From Deinococcus cellulosilyticus NBRC 106333 = KACC 11606 (GTDB taxonomy: Bacteria; Deinococcota; Deinococci; Deinococcales; Deinococcaceae), in the NCBI RefSeq assembly GCF_007990775.1, contig NZ_BJXB01000011.1:1-64000 (forward strand): DNA of 64,000 bases, given 5' to 3'. Numbering within the stretch: the first letter of the stretch is position 1; each line of letters starts with the position of its first letter. Positions 32,005 to 42,522 of the stretch are shown here, piece by piece. The position numbers and the translations under genes are program-made. The notes beneath the pieces are model-generated. The model made no database searches. It saw nothing but the letters and a program-made list of their open reading frames with translations, and was not told the origin of the DNA.

Positions 32005-32463
32005 ATGTATCACCGTCATAAAGGTTTCACGTTGATCGAACTGCTGGTTGTCCTTGTGGTGGTGGGGATTCTGCTGGGAATCGCTGGCTATATGATGATG
32101 GGCACGCTGCAAAACAGCAGGGCTTCCAATTTTGTGCAGGGACTGGTCCAGGACATCAATGTTGCACGCAGCAGAACGGTCACCACTGGCGTACCGTACC
32201 GCATTGAGCTCACCAGCAGCAACACCTACAAGGTCTACAAGAATGTCAGCAACACCTGGCAGCTTCAAAAACAACGCTCAAACACCACAGTGACGCTCGG
32301 TGGTTTCACAGCGGGTTCAAAGCTGGATTTCAGCACCCGGGGCTTCATGACCAGCACCAACAGTTCTGGCTCTGCAGTGAGCATCCCCAAAATCACGGCG
32401 ACGGCCCCCAAATACAGCAAGACGATCCTGGTCACTGCGCTAGGGGTTGCAAGGGAGTATTGA
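32005..32463 (+). CDS. Type IV minor pilin / pseudopilin, GspH/FimT-like
   Basis: A 152-residue prepilin. The N-terminus MYHRHKGFTLIELLVVLVVVGILLGIAGYMM has the prepilin peptidase site (G/F with E at +5) and the hydrophobic pilin helix; the rest is a small globular domain like GspH/FimT. GGAGAGG precedes the ATG at 32005; the longer frame from 31903 would place the leader peptide too far inside. It heads a four-gene operon of minor pilins, which prime pilus assembly and support DNA uptake or adhesion. Confidence 0.87.
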   Translation: MYHRHKGFTLIELLVVLVVVGILLGIAGYMMMGTLQNSRASNFVQGLVQDINVARSRTVTTGVPYRIELTSSNTYKVYKNVSNTWQLQKQRSNTTVTLGGFTAGSKLDFSTRGFMTSTNSSGSAVSIPKITATAPKYSKTILVTALGVAREY

Positions 32464-32927
32464 TGCGAAAAAGTCAGATGGGTTTGACGATTGTTGAGGT
32501 TTTGCTGTCCATTGTGATTTTCGGAATCATTGTGGCCATTTTTGCCCCGCTCTTCCTGGGTTCAACCGGAACCAACAAACAATCCAGGGTGCGCACCCAG
32601 GCCCTGGCTGCAGCAGAAATCTGGATGGACCGCTACCGCCAGCAACTTGAGCCTCTGGACGCCACTGGCAGTGTTTGCACAGAGAGTGGAACCACAGTCA
32701 CCTGCAATTACCCCTACAACAACAATTTTGCTTCAGATGGGGTTGCCAGTCATGCCACCGATGCCAGCACCCTGAGCACCCAGCTGGGGCCTTACCGGCA
32801 CATGATCAAGCTCACCCAGCTGCAAACCGGAACCAGTTCTGAGCTCTGGCAGATCGAAACCACTGTGTACTGGAAACAGGCAGGAAAGGAATACAATGTT
32901 GCCCTCACCTCACAATTCGCGAAATAA
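32463..32927 (+). CDS. Type IV minor pilin (PilV/GspI-like)
   Basis: A 154-residue prepilin beginning MRKSQMGLTIVEVLLSIVIFGIIVAIF, with processing after G7 and glutamate at +5 (E12). The globular part has a cysteine pair (VCTESGTTVTCNY) that may form a disulfide. The start codon overlaps the previous stop (TGATG); a TTG one codon earlier is also possible. The second gene of the minor-pilin operon. Confidence 0.85.
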   Translation: MRKSQMGLTIVEVLLSIVIFGIIVAIFAPLFLGSTGTNKQSRVRTQALAAAEIWMDRYRQQLEPLDATGSVCTESGTTVTCNYPYNNNFASDGVASHATDASTLSTQLGPYRHMIKLTQLQTGTSSELWQIETTVYWKQAGKEYNVALTSQFAK

Positions 32928-33780
32928 AAAGATTCTGGGCATCACGCTGGTTGAGATGCTGATCGCGTCTGCCGCTGGCCTGGTGATCCTGGGTGCAAGT
33001 GCTTCCCTTTTCAGCTCCACATACCGCCTCAAAGGGCGCGAGGACCAGCTGATTCCTTTGCAGGAGACCCTCCGGGGCGCTGCAGAAATCATGTCCCAGG
33101 ACCTGAGGGAAGCCACCGGGACGCGGGTGATTCTGAACAACAACATCCCTGCCCTTCCGGCCAGCACCAACACCAGCATCACCATCACCGACATGGACCA
33201 CAACGGCAAGTTCTCCATCCCAGAGCCCAATGGCAACAGCCTGCAGAACAGTGCCAACACCCCCATCATTGAACCCAACTATGCCAACAAGACCTGTGAG
33301 GATGTCTTTGTGGCAGGAGACTGGGCCCTGGTGACATCAGGCAACTGGTCCCAGTGGGTGCAGGTGGGCAACAATGGGGGCAACGTCTGTCTTGCCAATT
33401 CGGGCCAGAAAAAGGTCCTGCACGTTCAGCAAAAACTGACGGGCATTGTCTGGACCCCTGCCGCCAGCTTCATGAAGATGAACATTGTGCAGTACTACCT
33501 GGGTACAGATGCCAGCACCGGAAGCACCGTGCTGTACCGCAAGCTGGGAAGTGCAGATCCCCAGATTGTGGCTTTTGACATCACTGACCTGAAATTTCAG
33601 TATTCCACCGATGGACTCACCTACACCAACACGCCAGCCAGCACACCTGCATCGATCCGGCTCACCATCACCGGCCGGGCCCAGAAAAAACTGCCCGGTG
33701 AAAGCGCCTACCGCACCTATTCCCTGAGCCAGAATGTGTTCATGCGCAGAACCACACTGGCAGAACCCACCAATCCATGA
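32896..33780 (+). CDS. Type IV minor pilin (PilW/PulJ-like)
   Basis: A 294-residue prepilin-type protein, with leader MLPSPHNSRNKKILG and mature start ITLVEMLIASAAGLVILGASASLF. The long globular part includes PLQETLRGAAEIMSQDLREATGTRV, common in PilW/PulJ proteins. It overlaps the preceding gene by 32 bases and is followed seven bases later by the DUF4900-type gene. A segment CEDVFVAGDWALVTSGNWSQ could be part of an assembly surface. Confidence 0.85.
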   Translation: MLPSPHNSRNKKILGITLVEMLIASAAGLVILGASASLFSSTYRLKGREDQLIPLQETLRGAAEIMSQDLREATGTRVILNNNIPALPASTNTSITITDMDHNGKFSIPEPNGNSLQNSANTPIIEPNYANKTCEDVFVAGDWALVTSGNWSQWVQVGNNGGNVCLANSGQKKVLHVQQKLTGIVWTPAASFMKMNIVQYYLGTDASTGSTVLYRKLGSADPQIVAFDITDLKFQYSTDGLTYTNTPASTPASIRLTITGRAQKKLPGESAYRTYSLSQNVFMRRTTLAEPTNP

Positions 33781-33787
33781 GGTCATC

Positions 33788-35542
33788 ATGAACAACAACA
33801 AACAAGGCTTTGTTCTGGTCAGTACCCTTGCCATTCTGACGGTGATTGTGCTGCTGGGAATGCTGTCGGTGGCCAACACCACCTCGGAGTACCAGCAGAG
33901 CGCCAGCCAGACCCGCATGGCCAATGCCCGTGCAGTTTCCGAGGCAGGACAGGCTGAGGCGCAGTTCTTCATGGTCAATGATGGCCTCACCAAGGTCAAC
34001 GATGCAATGAAGACCTACCTCACGGCATTCGCAGCCTCCTCCAAGAACGCCGCAACCGATCCCATCATCGACAGCAGCAATTACAATGCAATCATCACCT
34101 CCCTCAATGGCAATTCTGCTTTCACCAGAAGTGGAACCATCAATGGCAACAGCTACGCCACCAAAATCAAGTTCAGCAACATGCGAGCAGACAGCGGAAG
34201 CTTCAGCAGTGCTGGACAGGACTACTGGATGGAGTACGTCATTGAAACCACCGGGAACGACAAGCAATTCAAGCGCAATGTCATCACCTCCGGAAACATG
34301 CTGGTTCGACTGGGACGCACCTACCTGAACCAATTCGTGCTGCTTGCCGATGATGGTGGTTCCACTGGAGGGAACTATTACGCCACAGGCATGAACTATG
34401 ACGGCCCTGTGCACGTCAACAAGAATTGGCGCTTTGCAGGCTCTCCTCAGTTCAAATATGGGGCCACCACCAACGCTGCCACAGTTGAGATGTGGAACTG
34501 CACCACCAAGAAGTGGACCGCTGTGTCCACCCAGTCCCACAGTTGCACCTCACCAGATTGGGGGGGGCGGGGCATGAAGTACCAGGAGCCCAAGGTGGAC
34601 CTGCCCAAGAACAGCTTCTCTCAGCAGCGGGCTGCCCTGGGGCTTGATCCGAACACCAGCACGGTGCCGACTCAATCTCAAATTTGCACTGCACTGGGAA
34701 GTGCAGCACCCACGGGATGCAACTCTTCACTGGGCAACGGAGTTTATGTCCCGAACAACGGCTCAGCATTGACCGGAGGAATTTACATTCAGGGCAATGC
34801 CAAACAGGTGCAAATGTCGGTGAACGCAGGCAAACAGGTTTACACCATCAAGGATGCCAACGACAAAATCACCACCATCACCGTGGATTACACCGCCAAC
34901 ACCACCACCATTCAGCCTCCGACAGGATCTGCCCAGACCCTGACCGGAATTCCCAATGGACAGCTGTACGCCAATGGCCAGATCGTGGACTTGCGTGGGC
35001 CTGCCCGCACAGGTGCTCTGCCTTCCCCTGCACCAGAAAACAGCACACCCAGCGTGATTCCACCTGCAGTGGCCAGCAAATCCCAGCTCAACATTGCTGC
35101 TGCCAACGATGTGATCATCCAGGGCGATCTGGTGTATGAAACCGATCCCCGCACAGATTCCAGTGCCAAGAACGTGATGGGCATCATTTCGGGTACAGGC
35201 AGTGTGCGCATTGGAACCAGTGCTCCCAATGACATCTACATCCATGCTGCCATTCTCGCTGGCAACACGGGCAAGGGCTTTGCAGTAGACGACTACAACA
35301 AAAATGCTCCCAGAGGCAGCATTCACCTGCTGGGCAGCATTGCAGAACAATCTGATCCTCCACGCGGGGTGGGCAGCATTGGCAGCGATGGCGTGGTCAA
35401 CATTGTGAATGGCTACGGAGACGGCTTCAAATTTGACATGCGTTTCATGAACGGTGGGACAGTGCCTCCCTTCTACCCGGCCACCACGGCTTTCGCGGCC
35501 CGGGCCAACTGGCCGGAGCAGCAATCCTGGCGTGAGGATTGA
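33788..35542 (+). CDS. PilX/DUF4900-type pilus assembly protein
   Basis: A 584-residue protein starting MNNNKQGFVLVSTLAILTVIVLLGMLSV, an N-terminal pilin-like helix without the glutamate at +5 (valine/serine region), as in PilX/GspK-type minor pilins. Residues about 190-340 resemble DUF4900 (TYLNQFVLLADDGG, GMNYDGPVHVNKNWRFAGSPQFKYGATT), and the C-terminal half is rich in beta strands and N/T/G. It is the last and largest gene of the four-gene operon; a terminator follows at 35559. Probably a tip component. Confidence 0.78.
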   Translation: MNNNKQGFVLVSTLAILTVIVLLGMLSVANTTSEYQQSASQTRMANARAVSEAGQAEAQFFMVNDGLTKVNDAMKTYLTAFAASSKNAATDPIIDSSNYNAIITSLNGNSAFTRSGTINGNSYATKIKFSNMRADSGSFSSAGQDYWMEYVIETTGNDKQFKRNVITSGNMLVRLGRTYLNQFVLLADDGGSTGGNYYATGMNYDGPVHVNKNWRFAGSPQFKYGATTNAATVEMWNCTTKKWTAVSTQSHSCTSPDWGGRGMKYQEPKVDLPKNSFSQQRAALGLDPNTSTVPTQSQICTALGSAAPTGCNSSLGNGVYVPNNGSALTGGIYIQGNAKQVQMSVNAGKQVYTIKDANDKITTITVDYTANTTTIQPPTGSAQTLTGIPNGQLYANGQIVDLRGPARTGALPSPAPENSTPSVIPPAVASKSQLNIAAANDVIIQGDLVYETDPRTDSSAKNVMGIISGTGSVRIGTSAPNDIYIHAAILAGNTGKGFAVDDYNKNAPRGSIHLLGSIAEQSDPPRGVGSIGSDGVVNIVNGYGDGFKFDMRFMNGGTVPPFYPATTAFAARANWPEQQSWRED

Positions 35543-35558
35543 GTTTCCTGGGACCCTG

Positions 35559-35587
35559 GAACACCCCTTAAGGGGGTGTTCTTCTTT
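35559..35587 (+). terminator. Terminator of the minor-pilin operon
   Basis: AACACCCC / GGGGTGTT stem (8-9 bases) with loop TTAAG, followed by CTTCTTTTG. Confidence 0.8.
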
Positions 35588-35678
35588 TGCTGCGCACAAC
35601 TTCTGGCCCTGTGTTTTCCTGCACAGTGTGGCTGTTTTATTTCACAGTTGATTTCAAGCCCAGATGCTAGGGTGAGAT

Positions 35679-37124
35679 ATGCTGCAACCTCACACTTTAG
35701 GGGAACTTCTTGAACTTCCGCAGTACCAGGGGCGCAAGCCTTTTGACCACAAAACCGAAAGCATCAAAGACGAGGTTCGCAGGAACCTGATTCAGAAACT
35801 CCGTAACCGTGAAAGACTCTTCCCTGGCATTGAAGGGTTTGAAGACACTGTGGTTCCCCAGGTGGTGGGAGCCCTCCTGAGCAAGCAGAATTTTATTCTG
35901 CTGGGACTGCGTGGTCAGGCCAAGAGCCGCATTCTGAGGCAGATCACCACCTTGCTTGATGAGTACATCCCGGTGATTGACGGCATCGACATGCCCGATG
36001 ACCCCATCAATCCCATTGGTGCAGAAGGCAAGGCTCTGCTGGAATCGCATGGTTTGCAACTGCCGATTCGCTGGTGGCACCGCAGTGACCGTTACGTGGA
36101 AAAACTTGCCACTCCAGACGTGACAGTGGCCGACCTGATCGGGGATGTGGACCCCATCAAGGCGGCCCGACTGGGCACCTCGCTGGGCGACACCCGCAGC
36201 ATGCACTTCGGGCTGCTGCCCCGGGCCAACCGGGCCATTTTCGCCGTGAACGAACTGGCCGATCTGTCCCCCAAGGTGCAGGTGGCCCTTTTCAACATCC
36301 TGCAAGAAGGGGACGTGCAGATCAAAGGCTACCCGATCCGCCTCCTGCTGGACGTGATGCTGGTGTTCTCGGCCAACCCGGAGGATTACACGGCACGCGG
36401 CAAGATCGTGACGCCCCTGAAAGACCGCATTGGCTCGGAAATCCGCACCCACTATCCGAAGACGGTGGAAGAGGGCATGACCATCACCCGGAATGAGGCC
36501 TACACGCCCACTGGAGTGACCCTGCCTGGCTTCATTCAGGAACTCATTGAGGAAATTGCCTTCCAGGCCCGTGAGGACAATCGGGTGGACAAACTCTCCG
36601 GGGTGTCCCAGCGTCTGCCCATCAGCCTGACCGAACTGGTGGCTGCAAGCACCGAACGCCGCTCCCTGATGCATGGAGATGCACCTGTGGCCCGGGTGGT
36701 GGATGTTTATCAGGCCCTTCCAGCCATCACCGGCAAACTGGAACTGGAATATGAAGGTGAACTGAAAGGCGCAGACACTGTTGCCAAAGAGATCATCCGC
36801 AAGGCTGCGGGGCAGGTCTTCGCCAGACGCGTGCGTGCCGACACCACCGATCTGGAGCACTGGTTCGAGAAAGGTGGTGTCTTCAAGGTCCCGCAGGCCG
36901 GAGATGAAATGGGTGCCCTGCGGAGCATGCGCAACCTGCCCGGCCTGATTCCTCTGGCCAACCAGCTTGCCGAGGGCAGCACCGATGCCCACCGCCTGAG
37001 CGCAGCAGAATTTGTGCTTGAGGGCCTGTATGGTCGCAAAAAACTGGCCCGTGCGGAAGAGTCTTACACCGCTCCAGAACCCGAGCAGCAAACCCGCTTC
37101 AAAGGCGGGGGCCGCTGGAACTGA
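35679..37124 (+). CDS. MoxR/Mg-chelatase-I-like AAA+ ATPase
   Basis: A 481-residue AAA+ ATPase of the MoxR/ChlI group. Walker A is GLRGQAKS (76-83), the Walker B region is IFAVNELADLSP (N191-E192, in place of the common DE), sensor 1 is SANPED (N233) and the arginine-finger region is LKDRIGSEIRTH (R250). The helix 2 insert of this clade (SMHFGLLPRANR) precedes Walker B. With the VWA gene at 38050 it should form a two-part machine that remodels a client or inserts a metal. TAGGGT lies five bases before the ATG, so the transcript may be leaderless. Confidence 0.88.
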   Translation: MLQPHTLGELLELPQYQGRKPFDHKTESIKDEVRRNLIQKLRNRERLFPGIEGFEDTVVPQVVGALLSKQNFILLGLRGQAKSRILRQITTLLDEYIPVIDGIDMPDDPINPIGAEGKALLESHGLQLPIRWWHRSDRYVEKLATPDVTVADLIGDVDPIKAARLGTSLGDTRSMHFGLLPRANRAIFAVNELADLSPKVQVALFNILQEGDVQIKGYPIRLLLDVMLVFSANPEDYTARGKIVTPLKDRIGSEIRTHYPKTVEEGMTITRNEAYTPTGVTLPGFIQELIEEIAFQAREDNRVDKLSGVSQRLPISLTELVAASTERRSLMHGDAPVARVVDVYQALPAITGKLELEYEGELKGADTVAKEIIRKAAGQVFARRVRADTTDLEHWFEKGGVFKVPQAGDEMGALRSMRNLPGLIPLANQLAEGSTDAHRLSAAEFVLEGLYGRKKLARAEESYTAPEPEQQTRFKGGGRWN

Positions 37125-37143
37125 AGCCCAGCAGAACCCGAGC

Positions 37144-37169
37144 AGGAGGTGGACCCACCTCCTGTTTTT
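37144..37169 (+). terminator. Terminator after the AAA+ gene
   Basis: AGGAGGTG-GACC-CACCTCCT stem followed by GTTTTT. It separates the ATPase gene from the next, which has its own promoter. Confidence 0.8.
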
Positions 37170-37192
37170 GCATTTGAATTGCAATCAAATTG

Positions 37193-37198
37193 TAAAAT
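37193..37198 (+). promoter_or_regulatory. -10 box of leaderless promoter (duplicated acidic protein)
   Basis: TAAAAT, seven bases before the ATG at 37206. Confidence 0.55.
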
Positions 37199-37205
37199 CT
37201 GAAGC

Positions 37206-37985
37206 ATGTCTCCCCTCGACCATGCCCTCCAGCACTTCCACACCCGCAACCGCAAAGCCCTGGAGCAGACCGCCCGAGACCTGTTGAATGCAGGGATCAA
37301 ACGGGTTTATTTTGGACTGAATTTCTACAATGACGAAGGGGACCCTGCCGATTACTCGGTGGTGGAACGGCTCGATGGCAGCACGGAAACCCTGGAAGAG
37401 TGGCATCCCCTGCTGGATTTGCAGCTTTTCAGCAGCGTGCCCTACTGCAACGCTTACGTGTTTCAGGTGCAGACCGCCACGGTGGAGCCTGACCCGGATG
37501 GAGGCCTGATTGATGTGGGAGAAGCGGATTCCCGCGCTTACCACACGCAGGAGCAACGGGAAATGCTGGAAGACCTTGCAGAGGAACTTGACGAGGGCAT
37601 CGACAGCGAAACTGCCATGTGGCTCTACAACAGCCAGTATCGGGAAGATTTTTCGGGGCTTTCTGAAGCTTTGCGGGACCGTGGTTTTGTGAGAATGTAC
37701 TTCGGCGTGGACTCCACCCTGGAAGGCTACCCCATGAGCGATTACCTGATTCTGGAAGATGCACAGGGCACTGGGCACCCCCAGCAGGACCCCCCGGAAT
37801 TCTTTGACCCTGGTCTTCTGGAAGACCTGCCCCAGTACGGTGCTTTTGTGTTTGATGTGCAGACCAGCAGTGTATCCATCGATGAAGCTGGAGGCATGGT
37901 GGAAAGCGAATCGGGCTGGACCCGCGCCTACCACACCCAGGAAGAGCGGATGCGTCTGGAACAGCTGGCAACTTCAGAAAACTGA
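37206..37985 (+). CDS. Internally duplicated acidic protein, unknown function
   Basis: A 259-residue protein I do not recognise. It consists of two copies of a domain of about 100 residues. VYFG at 34 and MYFG at 164, FQVQT at 86 and FDVQT at 216, and AYHTQE at 111 and 241 are all offset by exactly 130 residues. The protein is strongly acidic (many D and E) and has no signal or membrane segment. It lies between the AAA+ ATPase gene and the VWA gene, so it may be their substrate, adaptor or immunity-like partner. Confidence 0.72.
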   Translation: MSPLDHALQHFHTRNRKALEQTARDLLNAGIKRVYFGLNFYNDEGDPADYSVVERLDGSTETLEEWHPLLDLQLFSSVPYCNAYVFQVQTATVEPDPDGGLIDVGEADSRAYHTQEQREMLEDLAEELDEGIDSETAMWLYNSQYREDFSGLSEALRDRGFVRMYFGVDSTLEGYPMSDYLILEDAQGTGHPQQDPPEFFDPGLLEDLPQYGAFVFDVQTSSVSIDEAGGMVESESGWTRAYHTQEERMRLEQLATSEN

Positions 37986-38049
37986 AATCCCATTCCTCCT
38001 ACGATTCCCCCAACCCTTTGGGCGTACCATGGAAAAACACGGGGGAACC

Positions 38050-39255
<1,206 letters not shown>

Positions 39256-39284
39256 CCTGTAAGTCTGGTGTTGCAGAGCGCAAA

Positions 39285-39312
39285 AAGAAACGCCCGATCA
39301 GGGCGTTTCTTC
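39285..39312. terminator. Bidirectional terminator between VWA gene and algJ-like gene
   Basis: GAAACGCCC-GATCA-GGGCGTTTC stem, with a T-rich tail on the plus side and TTTCTTTTTG on the minus side. It overlaps the stop codon of the convergent gene. Confidence 0.8.
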
Positions 39313-40443
39313 ATAATGCACAGGCAGAAACCGCTCTGGAATCTCCCAGACCACCACTTTTGGTGGGGTGTCCTTCCAGGCGCTGGATTTCAGGTACTCC
39401 TGCATGGGCACCATCGGTCCCTTGCCTTCCAGGGCCATGTTCAGCACATCCACCTGCAGGGCCTGTTTCAGGGCACCTTCGAAGTGGAATTTCGGATTGA
39501 AGCTGTAACTGGTGCCCACCAGTGCAACAGGCACACCTGCACTGTCTCCCAGCAGGTCTGAGGCGTCGTCTGGTGCATCTCCCAGCAGGGCAGAGGAGTC
39601 TGTGCTGGCCTGCTCGGTGACTTTCTCTGTGAAATGGTCTGGCTGTGGCCCCTGGTCCTGGTAAGGTCCCAGCGGGATGTACTTCAGGAGGTCGCCAGAG
39701 TGCTGGATTTCCGCTGAATCGCGGGTCTCAAAGGCTGTGGTGGGCAGGTTGAGCTGCAGTTGATCCAGGGCAGTTTTCACCGATTCAGCAACGACACTGG
39801 CTCCGAAGGGGGTCCAGTGGGTGTCGGTGTGGAGGAACACCTCGCCCGAGTTTCTTGCCTGTATCAGGGGAGTGAGCAGGTCCGGGGCAGGGATGCCTGC
39901 CTGCAAGAGGCCATCACGGAAGCTGAAGTACCGTTTCAGGGTGTAACTGGGCATCGGGTACCTGCCCAGTTTGTCCGCATAGACCCGTGTCTTGGCAGGA
40001 ATCAGGGCCACCACCAGTTCTGTGCCCTGTGCTTTCAGTTGTTGTTGCACCTGCTGGATGGTTTCCAGCTTCTGGCGGGTTTCCTGAGCCTCGTTTTTGA
40101 AGAACTGAAATTCCTCGGTGGTGAAAAGCCAGCCTTCCTTGCCCACCAGCACACCAGGACGGCCATTCTGGAAGGCAAAGTACTCCAGGGTGCCCCAGGC
40201 CTGGATGCCTGTGTCTCTCCAGGGCAGGCCTTTGTTGAAGGTTTTTTCGTAGGTGACCGCCCACTCACCTGTGATCACATCTTTCCCTTCGGGCAGATCA
40301 CGGAGGCCTGGAGAGATCAGGGCAAAAACCGCCCCGAGGGTGAGGAACCCCAGCATGAAAATGCCTGGAATCAGTTGCAGATGAGGGTGGGCATGCTGGG
40401 TGGTGGCAGGCACAGAGGTGGATTCATTGATGTTCTGGATCAT
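39298..40443 (-). CDS. AlgJ/AlgX-like SGNH O-acetyltransferase
   Basis: A 381-residue SGNH-family protein of the alginate acetylation type. One N-terminal membrane helix (about 23-45) places the catalytic domain outside the membrane. The signature DTHW (207-210) supplies the Asp-His pair and GTSYS (310-314) the serine. In the alginate pathway, AlgI passes acetyl groups across the membrane and AlgJ/AlgX transfer them to polymer. It follows algI on the same strand with a nine-base gap. Substrate polymer unknown. Confidence 0.88.
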   Translation of the reverse strand: MIQNINESTSVPATTQHAHPHLQLIPGIFMLGFLTLGAVFALISPGLRDLPEGKDVITGEWAVTYEKTFNKGLPWRDTGIQAWGTLEYFAFQNGRPGVLVGKEGWLFTTEEFQFFKNEAQETRQKLETIQQVQQQLKAQGTELVVALIPAKTRVYADKLGRYPMPSYTLKRYFSFRDGLLQAGIPAPDLLTPLIQARNSGEVFLHTDTHWTPFGASVVAESVKTALDQLQLNLPTTAFETRDSAEIQHSGDLLKYIPLGPYQDQGPQPDHFTEKVTEQASTDSSALLGDAPDDASDLLGDSAGVPVALVGTSYSFNPKFHFEGALKQALQVDVLNMALEGKGPMVPMQEYLKSSAWKDTPPKVVVWEIPERFLPVHYEETP

Positions 40444-40452
40444 CTTGTCACC

Positions 40453-41868
40453 TCAGAATTGGAAGTACAGAAAGGGCGAGTAATCCTGTGCGGCCAGACG
40501 GAGTGCTGCCAGCACAAACAGGGGCAGGATCGACAGTGTGGCATACCCCACCCGCATGACCTCTCCCACCTCGCGGGACTGCTGGCGTTGCATCCACCAG
40601 GGGCCCACAAAAATCAGAATCAGGGCCAGCATGATGGTGATGAGCTGGAGTCCTGTCACCTGATAACCCAGAGCATCACTGAGGAACAGGCCATTGAGTC
40701 CGACCATGCCCGCATACATCTCAAAGGCACTGCCGACATTGTGTGCCCTGAAGAGCACCCACCCCACCATCACCAGGATCAGGGTGCCAGGGATGGAGAG
40801 GTAGGCCGGAACGGGTTTCCAGAGCTTTTTGCTGCCCAGAAAGCGCTCCAGAGCAAGAATGCCACCATGCCATGCCCCCCAGAGCACAAAGGTCCAGTTG
40901 GAGCCGTGCCACAAGCCACCGAGCACCATGGTCAGAAAGAGGTTGAAGTAAGTCCTGGCCACCCCTTTGCGGTTGCCACCCAGTGAAATGTAGAGGTATT
41001 CTCTCAGCCAGGAGCTCAGGCTGATGTGCCACCTGCGCCAGAATTCAGTGATGCTTCTGGAGATGTACGGGTGGTTGAAGTTCTCGGGGAATTTGAAGCC
41101 GATCATCAGGGCGAGGCCAATGGCCATGTCGCTGTACCCGCTGAAATCAAAGTAGATCTGCAGGGTGTAGGCCAGAACCCCCAGCCAGGAATCCAGCAGG
41201 GTTGGGTTCTGCAGGGCGAAAGAGGCATCGGCAAGAGGGGCGATGCTGTCGGCAATCAGGACTTTCTTGCAGAAGCCCACCATGAAGCGCAGGGAGCCCT
41301 GGGAGAATTTCTCGAAGGTGTGGGTGCGGCTCCTGAATTGCTCGGCGAGCAGGTGGTACCTGAGGACCGGTCCGGCAATCAGGTGAGGGAACAGGGCAAT
41401 GAAGGCTGCAAAGTCAATCAGGTTGCGGGTGGGCTGGGCTTCCTTGCGGTAGATGTCCACCAGGTAGCTGATGGCATGGAAAATGAAGAAACTCAGCCCT
41501 ATGGGAAGCAGGATCGGGGTCCAGGGCAGGGGCTGTGTCCCGAAAGCCTGCAGAAGGGCATTGAAGCTGTCGACGCCGAAGTTGGCGTACTTGAAATACC
41601 CGAGGGCCAGCAGGTTCAGAACGATGCCTGTGCTGACGAGGAACTTCGCCTGTTTTGCGTCTCTGGCCTTTTCAATGCCCAGTGCAAACAGGTAACTGAC
41701 CACCGTAATGGCGACAAGCAAGTACAGGAAATCCCAGCGCCACCACCCATAAAACGCATAACTGGCAAGGAGGATCAGGGTGGATTTCAGACGGGTGGGG
41801 GTGAGGTAATAAATGATCAGGAAGAGGGGAAGAAAAAGACAGAGGAAAATGTAGGAACTGAAGATCAT
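40453..41868 (-). CDS. algI: MBOAT-family acyltransferase, AlgI-like
   Basis: A 471-residue membrane-bound O-acyltransferase with about 10-12 helices. The AlgI/DltB pattern is clear: DFSGYSDMAIGLALMIGFKFPENFNHPY, ITEFWRRWHISLSSWLREYLYISLGGNRKG and the catalytic histidine in GGLWHGSNWTFVLWGAWHG. It moves acetyl from a cytosolic donor to the outside for the SGNH transferase. The second gene of the three-gene operon algF-algI-algJ/X. Confidence 0.93.
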   Translation of the reverse strand: MIFSSYIFLCLFLPLFLIIYYLTPTRLKSTLILLASYAFYGWWRWDFLYLLVAITVVSYLFALGIEKARDAKQAKFLVSTGIVLNLLALGYFKYANFGVDSFNALLQAFGTQPLPWTPILLPIGLSFFIFHAISYLVDIYRKEAQPTRNLIDFAAFIALFPHLIAGPVLRYHLLAEQFRSRTHTFEKFSQGSLRFMVGFCKKVLIADSIAPLADASFALQNPTLLDSWLGVLAYTLQIYFDFSGYSDMAIGLALMIGFKFPENFNHPYISRSITEFWRRWHISLSSWLREYLYISLGGNRKGVARTYFNLFLTMVLGGLWHGSNWTFVLWGAWHGGILALERFLGSKKLWKPVPAYLSIPGTLILVMVGWVLFRAHNVGSAFEMYAGMVGLNGLFLSDALGYQVTGLQLITIMLALILIFVGPWWMQRQQSREVGEVMRVGYATLSILPLFVLAALRLAAQDYSPFLYFQF

Positions 41869-41877
41869 CCCTGGATC

Positions 41878-42522
41878 CTATTTGGTGGTGGTGGTGGATT
41901 GCACCCAGACTGCCCGGTAATTGCCTTTGCTGCCTGTGACAAACACGCTGTAAGCCGCCCCACGTTCCAGCTGGGTTTCTTTGAAAGCCTCAATGGCTTT
42001 GGTGTCATTGAGAACGCTCAGGGCCACTTTGATGCCATTGACGGCCTGGGATTTGCTTTTGCCCACTTCGATGTCTTTGAGGACCGTGACTTTGCCATCT
42101 GCGGTTTTGAGGCTGAGATTTTTGCTGTCGCTGAGGTTGTACACCGTGATGAGGGCTTTGGCCCGGTTGGTGTTGGCCACATCTTCGAGCACTGCCACCT
42201 GATTGGCTTGCAGGACCAGGGTGTAATACTTTCCAGCAGTGAACTTGAGGGCACTGTTTTCTTTGTTGAAGGTCAACGTCCGGTTTCCTTCTGGAATCAC
42301 CTGATAGCTGCTGGCTGCGAAAGCATTGATCTTACCGTAGGTTTTTTTGTCTACAGCAACGTCCACACCGGTTTTTTCTGGGTTGAAGACGCGCACAAAT
42401 GCACTGTTGGCGGGAGGGGCAGGGTCATAAAGGCCTTCCTGGGCACTGGCCACAGTGCCCATCACAACACCCAGACTGATGATTCTCACAAGCAAATCCT
42501 TTGGCTTCATGCTGTTCATCAT
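41878..42522 (-). CDS. algF: AlgF-like periplasmic acetylation protein
   Basis: A 214-residue exported protein. Signal peptide region (MKPKDLLVRIISLGVVMGTVASAQ) then EGLYDPAPPANSAFVRVFNP, the hallmark start of AlgF, followed by a two-domain beta-rich protein (about 30-110 and 120-210). AlgF is needed for O-acetylation of alginate together with AlgI and AlgJ. Start could be the ATG at 42522 or the one at 42510; a TTG at 42528 is less likely. The first gene of the operon, 10 bases before algI. Confidence 0.85.
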   Translation of the reverse strand: MMNSMKPKDLLVRIISLGVVMGTVASAQEGLYDPAPPANSAFVRVFNPEKTGVDVAVDKKTYGKINAFAASSYQVIPEGNRTLTFNKENSALKFTAGKYYTLVLQANQVAVLEDVANTNRAKALITVYNLSDSKNLSLKTADGKVTVLKDIEVGKSKSQAVNGIKVALSVLNDTKAIEAFKETQLERGAAYSVFVTGSKGNYRAVWVQSTTTTK

